Counted from the first letter of the stretch, positions 24,301 to 35,379 are shown. The stretch is 64,000 bases of DNA from Uranotaenia lowii (GCF_029784155.1 NC_073692.1:333517920-333581919); one strand, 5' to 3'. A program made the numbers and translations. The notes: generated by a model from the sequence alone, not told the origin.

Positions 24301-26420
24301 TTCATAAATATCGATTTCAAATTTGAAAGCTCGACTGCTTAAAATTTATTTTCAATCAAATTTATTTTAGAATAAGATATGTCCTTTTGAATTATTTATC
24401 AATGACTTACTAGAAAATTGAATTTATTTGGTTGGAGGGGTGATTATACTAATTTTCAAAAATCGGCCAATAAGAACAACTTTAATAATAAACGAAAAAA
24501 AAGGAAAGTTTTTAAAGAGTGAGGAAGAAGGGAGTGGTGCGGCGCACTTGATCTCATTGAACTAAATTAAAGGTATTTTGAAAAGTTTCAAATTAAGAGA
24601 AAAAAGAATTTCAATTTCTTTTTTCCACACAAACATTTTTCGATAGCCTTTGCTAAAACTTCAATCCGCGTATAAATAATATTCCACGCGAGAAAATGTT
24701 GAAAAAAAGATTATTTTGGTAGTTTTATACAAAGGAGTTCAAAATTATCGACTTATGAGCTCAATACACTTGTTGTTTCCATCTTTACGTTCGATAGAAT
24801 AAATATTAATGATAAGTTTTTGATAATAATTGTTAGGAAATTAAAAATATTTAGAAAAATTTGCTATTTTGCTATTATTCTGGAATAATTTTCTGAATAG
24901 GTAATTGGAAAAATCATATTGTTTTTATCAGTTTTAAAATTCATTCTCATTGTGAGTTGTGATCGAACAGTTTTATATCAAAATTTTAATTTATTTCTGA
25001 AATAAAGTCCGGCAATGTGATTCTGACGCATTTGAAACTCAACTTTAATTTATTTGCTCTTGAATTTCAAGCTCTCATACTGCATTTTTATCTTAATTAA
25101 ATCCGGAACGATTGAGCTATTCGTTTCGAAAAGTAACGAATTTGCAACAATTAATGAATAAAAATAATAATTTATTCCTTGATGGATACATAATGGGATC
25201 AATTTCAAAACACTTTCCTGATTCAAAATAAAGGATTAAAATCTTTTTCGAGGGTTGTGAATAATGTTGACTTCTTTAAAATTTTCCATAAGTTTTTTTC
25301 CTCCAAGAGACGTATCATCTGCATAGGATTAAAATCCCAGAAATTAAAAAGAAAAAAATCTTTCAAATCCAGTTCTATGATAATTTAGGAATTTGACTTA
25401 ATTTGAAAGAAATTTAAAACAAATTAAATTCTAGGTATTTTTTAAAGCAAAACGCTTTGCAGTCTTTTACACATTCGTAAATTGAACTAAAATCTTTAAT
25501 ATCAAAATGATGAAAACGCCCTTTTGTGATGTCCGATATATTTTTTTTCAATTGAATTTTCTTAAACTTGTAGAATTTAATTTTTTTTTGCTTAAGTATT
25601 GTATATCTAACACCAGAAATTTTTTGTTAAATCTAGATCCTTCACTAACCCTCTATTTAGTACCCAATTTGTATCTCTGAAAAATTCACAAAAGTTTAGT
25701 TTCATGATAACAAACAATTTTTTTCTACGAAAAACTTTATAGATGAAAATAGAATTTTGCAATTTTTTTTCCTAAAATTGCATAGGCTTGAAGGAACTTG
25801 ACTTCTTCTACTTATTTGGTTGTAGTTTTTACAAACTTCAATTATTTTTTTTTCTTAATTTTGAAACAATGACCTTAAGCTATATTTTTATGTAGTTTTG
25901 TTAAAATTGGCCTACAAAAAACTGAGATATTTCAAGTTGTATGATACGTAAATTTAGAGAATATTTTTAAAATTTCGGTCGTACTTTTCCAACCCTACCT
26001 CTAGACGGGGTTCATGTTTCATCACTCCTTTCTGGCTTATAATATATTTTTTATCAAAAAGCAATCCAGAACGGTGGTTACTCTTAAACCTAACCGCCAA
26101 TGATTTTTTAGGATCGAAAAACACATTGACCAAGGATTTCTGAGGCTACCAAATTGATCATTTTTCGAAAAGTCGCCCTATTTACAGTTTTCTCATAGTT
26201 TGCTTAGCTTTGCTTAGCGGTAACTTTTTACAACTGTAACTTTTGTCAGTTACTGTTTTCAGTAACAAGGATTGATAGATTATCATATTTTTAATCATTT
26301 ATCGAAAAAGTGTTGTAAAAGCAACTGCGGTTTTATGACTATTTTAGAGAAACCCCGCCAAAAGGATAATTTCAAAGAAAAAAATAATTAGTTTTTATTT
26401 TTTAATGCAATTTTATTAGT
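21305..26420. other. Long AT-rich stretch with no recognised gene
   Basis: About 5 kb of very AT-rich DNA. The frame at 22157-22414 contains two oppositely oriented 'ggtgtcgtttcgg'-like motifs near 22160 and 22214. It has no known domain. No transposon termini were seen. Confidence 0.4.
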
Positions 26421-26424
26421 TCAG

Positions 26425-26595
26425 CCGCAGCCTATGGCGTAGAGGATAGCCTTCAAGTCTTCTAAGCCAGCGAGTATGAGATCGAATCCCGGTCACGGCA
26501 CACATAGTACATTTTCTGTGGGTTGGTGGTTTTAGCATTTGTAAGATGCCAGCCATCATATCCTCGAAAGATGTACGCTTAGAGTTAAGAAAAAG
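26425..26595 (+). repeat. tRNA-derived SINE
   Basis: A box A-like stretch (ctatggcgtagaggatagc) is followed by box B gagatcgaatcccgg about 35 bases downstream. A non-tRNA body ('ttctgtgggttggtggtttt') and an A-rich end near 26588 follow. This matches the organisation of insect tRNA-derived SINEs transcribed by pol III from internal promoters. Family and exact ends were not determined. Confidence 0.7.
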
Positions 26596-26599
26596 GAAT

Positions 26600-28010
26600 C
26601 TGTACGAGGAAACATCAAGTTTTTTTTAAATAAACTATCATTGACTGACATCAGTGAAAATTGGCCCATTTTAAAATTTCCACCAGTCATAGCACTATCA
26701 CTAGATCCAAATAGACAAAATCCGAAAAAAAGTTCATGACGCCAAAATCTTTTAAAATCACCAACTAAAACATAACATTGAGTCTTAATCAACTTTTTTT
26801 TATCTAATCTGAAACGGATTTATAATTTAATTTTAATTACCATCGTGTACATAATTTGGAAACCACATTTAAGATATGATTGGGGTGAATCTTAAAATCC
26901 GGCCATATTGGTCAAAAATCACTCCAAGATCTTGTTTAGAACATAGTCCGCTGATTTAATGTTCTAACTTGAGCTTAATATTTTATATGCGATTTTTATT
27001 TCGCATAGCTGCTTTTCTTCATATATGATGTGGAAGATTTGAAACGGAAAATTGAAAGCCGCTGTTGAAAAATGGATTACCCCAAATTTGACTGCAATTT
27101 AAATTTCTAACTCCTTACTTCTAACGGCAAATCAAACAACCACCATTGTTGTTTGATAAACACCACCCACGGAGTGAATATTTTTTTAATTCAATGTTAT
27201 ACCAACTAAAACAAGTTCTAAATTTAATTTTAAGTTTAAGTATTTTCGTGTATTTTGCAACGATTTTTCCGCATAGGAGGAGGGGGTGAAAATCCCAATG
27301 ATCCCCCTCATTTGACAGAACTGCAAGAGATCTGGGTATTGTTTTCACACTTGAACATTAGAGTGCTATATGAGTAACATTTTAGTCTGGTTAAGTTTAC
27401 AGAATTTTGAACGAAAAGTTTTTACGCAAATAAAAGACGATCCTGAATAACCTCAAAATTTTATTGCTTTTTTCACTTTAATCTTCAAAATTACAAATTT
27501 GAAAATGAACGATTTTTTAAGCAAATCTGTTAATCCAACATTTTTGTAAATTTCCAATTTTTTTGTGATTAACAAAAAGAAATTAAAAAATGTCCCGTAA
27601 AGGCAGCAATACAGAAAATGCGAATAACTAAACAAACTTCGTAGTCATCATCGAAGTATCTTAGATTCTTCTTTTTTAAATTTTCTTTATAAAGATTTTT
27701 TATACTTGGAGATTCCGAAAATTTAGTGTTTATAGTATAGTTAACATTTGTCCATATTCATGTGTACTGATTTCACATACGTAAAAGTTGCAAAACTACA
27801 ACCAGAACGACTAAAAAAACAAAACGCCAAGGTACTATGCCATTTGCATAATTTAATTGAAGGAATGTAGAAAGTAAACCGTCCAATTACATCGTAAATC
27901 AAAGACGGTCTAGCATGTCGTAATTTTTTTTTTTTTTTTCAACTAGGGAGGAAACCAGCAATAATCATTTTCACCACAAATGGACATCCATCCAATTTGC
28001 TGCAGCCCCT
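26600..28010. other. No gene recognised
   Basis: AT-rich with short open frames on the minus strand (26556-26792, 27121-27348, 27453-27635) lacking motifs. A T-run of about 17 bases sits near 27925. Confidence 0.4.
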
Positions 28011-28023
28011 TAGCATGTTAGCT

Positions 28024-28504
28024 TAAGGTTGCCAGAGTTTTTGTTAGCAAGTATCCGAGCCGGACAAGTCCGGAAAATTTTATATCAAAACCTGGAAAAA
28101 TCCATGCATTTGATTGCATGCAAAATTGACGACTAAAAATTCGGGCAATATCCAGGATTTTTTTTTAAACCCAGAAATTACTCAACAAAAATCAAGAAAA
28201 AAAATTGAAAAAAAATTTTGTTTAAATTTATTGACAGATTTGAAATCGTATTTCCTTCCAAAAAATCCTTTCTTGATTTTTTTAATAAAATTTGCTTGAA
28301 AAATTTCGTTTTGGAAACGTACATAAAAAATTTTTTCAACAGAATTTATTTTTGTTTGATTTGCCAAATAATGTGAAAAAATCCGGGCTAAATTTAGGCG
28401 TTTTTCAATGAAATCCGGACAACGGGGCCGGGCCTCACTGTTACAAAATTTTATATCAAATATCTGGGCAAACCCAGATAAAACCGGGCAATCTGGCAAC
28501 CTTA
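28024..28504. mobile_element. hAT-like MITE, complete, 481 bp, inside a host intron
   Basis: The termini are TAAGGTTGCCAGA and its reverse complement TCTGGCAACCTTA (13 bp). The element is flanked by an exact 8-bp duplication TGTTAGCT (28016-28023 and 28505-28512), the hallmark of hAT-type insertion. Subterminal 'attttatatcaaa' motifs occur at both ends. There is no coding capacity. The termini resemble those of the 2557-2926 MITE. It lies in the intron that follows the exon 28550-28868, about 45 bp beyond the 5' splice site. Confidence 0.9.
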
Positions 28505-28549
28505 TGTTAGCTGCATACCTACATATGAGGGAAATTGTTGGAAACTCAC

Positions 28550-28868
28550 CTGTTTTCTCGGCCACTGACGGCAGCAATTTGCCGTACACGGCAGCTGCTT
28601 CCTCGTCCTTTTCCGACAAGGCCGCATCCGATTTGGTTACCTTGAACCGTTCCGTCATTTTGCCGGCTTGAAGCGTTGCACCGTTTTTGGGTATTAATTT
28701 TTTTTTCACTGTCCTATGAACTTTGGTATTTTTAAACTACCGCTAAAAATTAAAGCTGCAACAATCACCAATTACGGATGAGAACGAACTTTCATCTTCA
28801 CTGAATATCACACTAAAATTTCACAAAACACTGCGTTGATTGCCGAGTTGTTGTTTTTTAAGGTGAAC
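28550..28868 (-). CDS. Host gene exon with start codon, protein unknown
   Basis: This is the only convincing host exon in the window. Reading the minus strand, a pyrimidine-rich tract ending tttatttcag marks a 3' splice site at 28869. About 210 bases of 5'UTR follow, then an ATG at 28658. Thirty-six codons (starting MTERFKVTKSDAALSEKDEE) plus one base run to the 5' splice site acag|gtgagt (exon end 28550). The peptide is charged and Ala-rich, with no signal peptide or membrane segment, as for a cytosolic N-terminus. The next exon must begin with phase 1, and neither neighbouring exon was found. I do not recognise the protein. An upstream in-frame Met exists in the leader but falls in weaker sequence. 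Extending the frame past 28550 runs into intron and MITE. Confidence 0.65.
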
Positions 28869-30385
28869 CTGAAATAAAAAGAAAAAATGTCAAGTAGAGC
28901 TTTTGACAAACTTTGTGTTGTATTATTTCAAACAGAATCACTGATTGAAATGATTGATCCACGATTTGCATAATTTTGAAAAATTATTACAGATTCTGAA
29001 AGCTGAGCAAGGGTCAAAATCCACACACGCCGAATGTTTTTTTTTTTTCTTTAACTTCACACTAAATCTATTGACCATTTTTGAGTGTACCATATGATTA
29101 AAACAGATTAATATTTAAGCCCGCCCCCACAAGTGAAGTATATTCCTAGATCCATTTATCACCCTCCGGCTTCGATGGGATAATATGTATCTGTCAATAA
29201 ACATGCCCACATCCCACCTCCGCCAAAATATCAATGAGCTTATTTTAGATAACCGGATTTTATGAGCAGCGTCATTTTATCGGCGGGGGTGGTTATTCAA
29301 TGATCAATGGAATTCCAAGGACCTATTTGTTAACTGTAAGGCAAATACTTCATTCCTTAATAATCTTTAATACAATCCAGGTCACAAACTATCAAAAACT
29401 TGCAATTTGATGTCAAAATTTTAAGTTTTCACACCTGATGTTGATTGAGTAATCAAGAAAAAAAATCACGTTCCAAAATCGACCGACAACACCCCGTTCG
29501 CGAACTAATCAGTCACATAACTGAAATTTGTGAATATGAAAGCCGGTTGCTATTCATGATAACAAGTTTATCTCAAATCAGGTCCAGAAAATACAACCTG
29601 AAGTGATATTGCAATATTTTTTTAAGAAAGTTTTATAAGTTTAAAATATAACAATGCAATACTACAAGATGTTATGTTAAAGAAAACAAGCTACATCTAA
29701 ATTTCTGCTACAGAAAAAAAAACTACTCAAAGTAATTATCATATTCCAATACTTTTGTCAACACTTAAAACAGTAAACGTCAATGACAATGAAAGAATTA
29801 CGACATTACTAGTTGAAAAAAAAACACAATTTTCGTCAGCCTAAATGCTGGCCGCTGTCGCTTAATGCCTATATGTTTCGCTTATCACGGTAACAAAAAA
29901 TTGTCAAATATGTGACTAGGTGAAACAGTGGAAAATAAACTGATAAGAGCTTTTAAACCGGTAGATACCAGCCAGGGTGCCGTGAACATGATAAGAAAAT
30001 TGCAGATTTCTTTTGAGGACTTGCGCTATGATCAGCGGGGAAATTTCTCCACCAAAATGCAGTGTGCGGGGATTAACGATGGTTAGGTCAAAAACTGCTT
30101 GGATAAATTGAGAGTTTCGCAGGTTTAAACGGGATTAGTATCGGAAGATAAGTTTGAAGTTGTGGCTCTAAAAAAATCAATTCAATTATAATTGAAAAAC
30201 AAATGAAATGCAACGCACCATGCAAAGTAAATACTGGATGGCATTCATGCAACCTCATTAGAGATATGGAAAAAAATCGCAGTTTAAAACTCATCAGTTA
30301 AAAACCAAAACTAAATCGGCTTATGTAGATAAATATAGATAGGGGAGAAGCTGGCCGAACCAACCGTCATCAATGTAATAGAAGT
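28869..30385. other. Probable upstream intron of the 28.55-kb gene
   Basis: If the 3' splice site at 28869 is real, sequence to its right is intron until an upstream exon, whose position I cannot find. No coding region or clear repeat boundary is visible. The frame 30088-30294 has no motif. Confidence 0.35.
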
Positions 30386-30389
30386 GTTA

Positions 30390-30990
30390 TGGGGAACGTT
30401 TGTCGACAATGAGGAAGCCTGGATCTAGGGGAAATCGAATGCTGGGAGCCACTGGGAAGAACAAAACGTGGTTAGCGCTTTCAAGTGCAACCTCTCTGTT
30501 CCAGATGTCGCAAATAAGTTGTAAATATTGTTTACAACCATGCATGAACTAAAAACGATCCGGACTATCGACCTGAGAGAAGGTAGTGACTCCAAACCAC
30601 AACGATAAGCCAAACCTTCCGGCAAAAATAAGATCTCGGAAGCTGGATACGACATTGTTGACAAAGTTTGAATGCGTGGTAATGGACGACGAAACCTACG
30701 CCAAAGCAATCAACTTCCTGGACAAAAGTATTATGCAGTAGCCGGAAGGAGAAAAGTGGCGGACATTTTCAAGCATATCAAACTATAAAAGTTTGCCAAG
30801 AAATATCTCGCAATCTATCTGTACCAGTGGCTTAAAAAGCGACATTTTTGTTGCAGCCTAAAAATTTACGTAGAAGAGTTTCAAAAGCGTTTGCTGTCTT
30901 TCCTGAAGAAACATGAATTGTCTGAGCTGTTAAGGCCAGATTTGGCATCCTGCCGTTATGGAAAGAAGGCCATGGAGTGGTAATTTAAAC
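30390..30990 (+). pseudogene. Second, heavily decayed mariner-like transposase
   Basis: In mixed plus-strand frames there is a first catalytic segment VVMDDETYAKA (30675-30710), then KFAKKYLAIYLYQWLKKRHF, a segment EEFQKRLLSFLKKH and a second catalytic region PDLASCRYGKKAMEW ending in a stop near 30982. The order and spacing are those of a DD37E-like Tc1/mariner transposase. The wording differs from the copies at 8.3 and 33-36 kb, so it is a different family. The third catalytic Glu region and both TIRs are missing. Confidence 0.7.
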
Positions 30991-31106
30991 AAAATGTGTA
31001 TTTTTTGGCTATATCAGTACTAATTTCACAGTTTATAAGTGACAGGAAAAGATAATTCTAAAGGTTTGTTCACATTTATCATTTCATACTAGGCGCATTT
31101 TTCTTA

Positions 31107-31395
31107 TCTAATATATAAAAATGAGTTGGACTACCTATAAGTTTGTTTGTTTGTTGGTTTGTTTGTATGCACCTTATACAAATCCACACCACCGATCAGC
31201 TTGAAATTTTTTACAGTTATGTTTTTGAACCTGAGTAAGGTTTCAGTAACAGTTATGAGCCCCACCCACCCTTACACCCATTTTGTCAACCGATTTTTCA
31301 TTTCCTTTGGCTGGGTTGTTTTCACCATCACAATGGGCATTAGAAATGACCATCCAGATTCCACCTGTACTAGCAAGCAAATCAAAGCCTGCTAA
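31107..31395 (+). mobile_element. Helitron-like 5' end fragment
   Basis: The stretch starts TCTAATATATAAAAATGAG and continues into a (TTTG)n run. The layout is the same as at 42423, where the element has a clear TC...CTAG structure. No CTAG-type 3' end was found and there is no helicase ORF. The right limit is approximate because RTE LINE sequence begins soon after. Confidence 0.5.
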
Positions 31396-31454
31396 TCATT
31401 GAAATGTAAATCATTGGCTGGTAAACGGTGGATAATGTGCAACACGAGACCCCA

Positions 31455-33404
31455 TAGTGGTCATATCACCTCTTATTCACAACTCCTATCTCTTCCTCCC
31501 CGTGGTGCCGGCTGGGATGCGAGTAACCTAAGCGGAGATCGGGTACCCAACCAGGTGGATTCTTTGGTCGCACGCAGACTGAGAAGGTGGCCGCACGCGT
31601 CTGTTCTCCAGGTCAGGGGCAGCGTGCAACAACAACCGAGCGTCTGTTCTCCAGGTCAGGGGCGGCTCAAACAGCGTCTGTCTTGCAGCGAGCGGCTGAA
31701 TTTATGGAATGTGGCTCCCGCCTGCTAAGTCCAAGATAGCAGTCCCATTGCGGGATAGGATCCTTGGGCTAACAACCTACTGCTCCCGATTTATTAAATT
31801 GTTACGGAAACTGAGACAATAAATAACCGAAATAGAACTTTAGCAACGACTTTTAGCAAGGAAACACGGACTTGAATTGGAACTTGGAATGTGTTGACCC
31901 TTGCCGAGCCAGGTAAGCTGGCTCAACTTGTTAGAGAAGCTAGCCGCTTCAAGATAGAGATATTGAGACTGAGCGAAGTCCGTTGGCCTAACGCTGGAGA
32001 ACACAAGACACAGAACACACTTTACTCTGGCATACGAGGAGAACACGCTACTCGGGAGCGTTTCCTATTAAATGACATTCAAATCCACTTCGGCGACGTC
32101 AACGCAACGCACGGCTCCGATAATCAGGACTTTGAGCGCATCATGGGGCGCTATGGTCTAGGACAGATGAGCAAAAAGGGAGAGTTGTTTGTAGAATTTT
32201 GTGGCAACAATAACCTAATGATCGGTGGATCGCTCTTCCCCCATCGACCAGCACATAAGGTCACTTGGGAATCACGAGATGGCCGAACAGAAAATCAAAT
32301 TCACATGCATCAGCCGAAAAGGGAGAAGGAGCCTTCTTAATGTCCGCAACAAACGAAGCGCAGACATTGTATCTCTGACCATCACCTCGTTCTTGGCGAG
32401 AGGAGAACGTCGGATGTCGTTAAGACGTCCACTGGTTGGAGAATCCTGAGGTTAAAAGGGCATACGTTGGAATCCCGCGTCTCGAAACTGTCGATAGACG
32501 GAACAGTCTAAGAACAGTGGTGTAGAATCAAGAATGCCTTTATCACGACGAGCCATGTACTCTCGGTGAAGTCTGTGGAAGAAGAAGTGAATGGATTTCG
32601 GATGAAACCTGGGGGATGGTCGGTGATCGGAGAAAGACGATAGTTGGAATTGAGCAGGTCAGCCAAAGCAGCCACCCGCTTACGATATGTGGAGCTAGAA
32701 AAGGCAGCTAAACGAGCATGTAGACGAAACAAGAAAGCCTGGACAAACTCCCTAGCCAAAGAGAGGGAAAAGGACACCACCATTGGAGATATCCGATTAC
32801 TTTATGACATTTCTCGCCGCCTTAGTGGTGCAAGGACTTATGCAAGAATGCCGCTGAAACACCGAGCAGATCAGCTGTTGACAGATCGATCAGATCAGCT
32901 TAAACGATGTACTGAGCACTTCGAACAACTCTTCCGAGTCACGAATAGCTATGGTCAACAAAACCCGTATCTTGAAGCACCAACAGTAAGTCACATTGAT
33001 GGCTTCAACTCGGAAGCGCCCTCGCTGGCTGAAAAAGAAGCGGCAATCAAAATCATGAAGTCCAACAAAGCACCTGGGATCGATTGCATCCCTGCTGAAA
33101 TGCTGAAAGCCGACCCTGCTTTGTCAGCACAAATGTTGCACCGCCTTTTCGCTGACATTTGGGATACTGCAACATTCCTGGCCGACTGGGTGCAGAGTAT
33201 TCTCGTAAAGGTCCCGAAGGAAGGAGACCTGACAGAGTGCGGTAGCTGGCGAGGCATAACATTGATCTGTACAACCCTCAAAGTACTTCAAAGTACTGCA
33301 AAGTATCACTTTGCAGATCTTGAAGAGGATCCAGGAGAAAATCCACGCTACACTGGATTCCGATCCTGACGATCATGTGTGGACCACATCACAACGCTAC
33401 GAAT
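31455..33404 (+). mobile_element. RTE-type LINE, partial, interrupted at 33404
   Basis: The left part (31455-31870) is a GC-richer 5' leader. It contains two copies of 'gcgtctgttctccaggtcag' at about 31596 and 31641. ORF2 remains follow. At the right the reading is cut at the TA used by a mariner (33404-33405), in the middle of a conserved RT segment (..DHITTLRI). The remainder of the LINE is not found beyond the mariner at 36494, so its 3' part was lost before or after the mariner arrived. Confidence 0.8.
31878..33404 (+). pseudogene. RTE-type ORF2: endonuclease plus RT, broken
   Basis: The APE-type endonuclease begins near TWNVLTLAEPGKLAQLVREA and SEVRWPNAGEHK. After about 60 residues, a deletion joins it to the late endonuclease part IQIHFGDVNA..GSDN (32080 onward). 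The linker RNKKAWTNSLAKEREKDT leads to the RT, with SNKAPGIDCIPAEMLK and CGSWRGITLICTTLK (to 33290). Frame changes occur near 32040, 32310 and 32450, and a stop lies at 33367. The polymerase box is absent because the element ends first. Such proteins perform target-primed reverse transcription. This family is often annotated in insects as 'craniofacial development protein 2-like'. Confidence 0.82.
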
Positions 33405-33797
33405 AAAGCATGGATCACGCAAAATCTGGACGCATTAAAATTGGGTCTATCTTTGAGCTTTGTAAACGAAATAAAAATGTTTTGTACTCAAAATGTAGGA
33501 TTTTTAAATCATGGATCATCAGAAATCTGGACGCACTGTTTATTATACCATAGCGCTCCTAGTTGTCGTATCTGAAATTTTTTGACAGTACTTTGTTCGG
33601 AAATATTTCCTCTATCAGTGCTGAAAATTGTAACATTTTGCCATGGGTTCAGGTTTTTTTTGGACACCCTGTAAACGAAAATTGCACTCAAAACACCAAC
33701 AGAAAAACCTCGAGCGTCAGCCACAAAACTACCTGAGTGTGATCAGAAACACCGATCGAAATGCATGAGTTGAGAGATTATAAAAGATCGACGACGG

Positions 33798-34171
33798 CTA
33801 GCGGCGAGCTTCAATTAGTTCTTGGGCCTTCTCCCGTGCGGTCGCTAGTAAAGACCGAAGTGATCTTCTGTGTTTCGTCTCATGGTCTTCACGCCACCTG
33901 ATCTTCGTGCTGTCGTTTTCGAGTTTGGAAACCATCCAGGTGCTTGGAGATGAACGCGACGCGGGAAAGAAGAGCGTGGAAGCGATCGGGGTATCGATCG
34001 AGGCATGATCCACCCACAATAGCCTGCCTTGCGCAGAATCGGCATTTTTCAATGCCACAAAAACGTTTCTGGAAAGAGATCCGAAGGTGCGATCGCTTCC
34101 ACCAGCCCAGGCAACTGTCTTCTTGACGGGCCGAGTAAGTTGAAGCCTTTTACTTAAGATCGAAGTGTTTT
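33798..34171 (-). CDS. Exon-like open frame within the 847-bp insert
   Basis: This is an open minus-strand frame of about 124 codons without an obligatory start, ending in a stop at its left edge (..KAQELIEARR). It is richer in G+C than the surroundings and has a plausible coding look: an LTRPVKKTVAWAGGSDRTFG segment, then a basic, probably helical C-terminus (RRSLRSLLATAREKAQEL). I do not recognise the protein. It could be a captured host exon or the C-terminal end of a retroelement ORF1. There is no evidence that it is expressed. Confidence 0.35.
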
Positions 34172-34321
34172 AGTGATGTGGTTTTTGTCCAGAATTCCAT
34201 CGGCCCTTTAGTGTTTTTTTATATGAACTTGGCCAATCTAAAATCTTTGAATTGTATAAAACATAAATTGTATCAGTCAGAATTAAAAGGGTGTTGAAAC
34301 AAATCTGAACTTGTGATCATC

Positions 34322-34398
34322 TTCGGGCATCGAACCACGACTTCCCGCTAGCAGCCGGGCCAATTGGAAAGCGAGTGCTGGCAAAATTCTTAGTAGAA
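34322..34398 (-). repeat. tRNA-like (SINE) segment in the insert
   Basis: On the minus strand, box B-like gtggttcgatgcccg follows about 45 bases after a box A-like stretch, with a cggctgctagcggg hairpin-like middle. It is consistent with a tRNA-derived SINE or tRNA pseudogene. No full cloverleaf is evident. Confidence 0.4.
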
Positions 34399-34507
34399 TT
34401 TTGGCGCTTAAGCCAGTGTTTGATTACGGATCTTTTCCTTTTTTTAAGCTTTCCTTTTCGTAACATAAAACGTTACAAAATTTCATTACGATTCGTTTTG
34501 TTCCAAA

Positions 34508-35120
34508 AATGCTACACGTGTTAGAAGCCGCGAGACGAAAATTAATTTTGGACACCCACGTTCAAAAACCCGATGTGGTCTGGTTCAAAAATCGCAAAAT
34601 CTGATTAGAAGAGGCTTCCTGACCAAAAATTTTACAAAGCCACTGGTCGGAGTGATGTCCCCATCAAGTTCAAATTAGTTTTTGCCAATAACTTTGCAGA
34701 AAAGTGTTTGATCTGGCAAGATATTTGGAGCTGCGGCCGAAAAACCCCGGTTTTTTTGTGAAAAACAAGATCATGGACTCCGAAATGTACAAGGAGGAGT
34801 GCCTGAAAAATATTTTTTTCCTTTTGTTAGATCTAACAAAGAACCAGTAAAGTTTTTGCTAGATTTAGCTTGCTGCCACTACAGCGAAGAGGTACTACAG
34901 TGGTATCGGGCCAACTGGTGGATTTTGTCGAAAAGGACGTCAACCCACCCAACTGCTCTCAATTCCGCCCTATCGAAAAATTTTGAGCAATTGTTAATCA
35001 GAAGATGAAGAAGAATGGTAGGACGACTCGGAATGCAACAGAGATGAAGAGATTGTGGAACAAAATGGCCGCTGAGGGCAGTGAATGGTCGCTGAGTTCA
35101 GTAATAGGGTGTCCAAACTT
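34508..35120 (+). pseudogene. DD37E transposase of the inner mariner, deleted
   Basis: An N-terminal piece (EAARRKLILDTHVQKPDVVW) is followed after a large deletion by SPSSSN/KLVFANNFAEKCLIW. Then come the second catalytic region around LDLACCHYSEEVLQWYRAN (34857-34915) and the C-terminal part MKKNGRTTRNATEMKRLWNKMAAEGSE (35005-35090). The first catalytic Asp is lost, the final Glu segment is out of frame, and the helix-turn-helix is missing. Confidence 0.82.
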
Positions 35121-35379
35121 AGATAAGTTGTTCTCGACGAAAAGTACAAAATTTCATCAAAACAACATCGGAATATTTTTTTTATTATTTTTCCTTAAAA
35201 GTGCAGTAAAAACCCTACAATTTGAGCACAAAACATTTTTATTTCGTTTACATAGCTCCGAGATAGACCCTTTTTAATGCGTCCAGATTTGTAGTGATCC
35301 ATGCTTTATTGCACTATAGAGGAAAAATAATTATCAAATTATTCCGATGTTGTTTTGATGAATTTTCGAACTTTTCGTA

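Larger units (their letters stand above)
33630..34476. mobile_element. 847-bp insert in the inner mariner, with short TIRs
   Basis: Compared with the outer mariner, the inner copy is interrupted after 'gctgaaaatt' and resumes at 'aaaatttcattacg'. The insert begins GTAACATTTT and ends AAAACGTTAC, an inverted repeat with one mismatch. It is flanked by the 6-bp direct repeat AAAATT (33624-33629, 34477-34482). It carries an open minus-strand frame and a tRNA-like segment. This looks like a DNA element, possibly one that captured foreign sequence. Superfamily unknown. Confidence 0.6.
33507..35306 (+). mobile_element. Inner mariner inserted in the outer one, opposite strand
   Basis: It starts AATCATGGATCATCAGAAAT and ends ATTTGTAGTGATCCATGCTT. 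TA flanks it on both sides (33505-33506 and 35307-35308), and the outer mariner resumes directly after. It carries its own 847-bp insert at 33630-34476. It has also lost much of its transposase gene: the N-terminal part breaks off near 34602 and joins to the region after the first catalytic Asp. It could move only if supplied with transposase. Confidence 0.88.

Noticed and set aside
28182..28709. A 175-residue protein across the 28.2-28.7 kb region
   Set aside because: It reads through the 5' splice site at 28550 into intron and the hAT-like MITE. Only the exon part is credible.
34322..34398. Functional tRNA genes at this and the three other box A/B segments
   Set aside because: Acceptor stems do not pair by eye and flanks carry SINE-like tails, so they are called SINE-like only.
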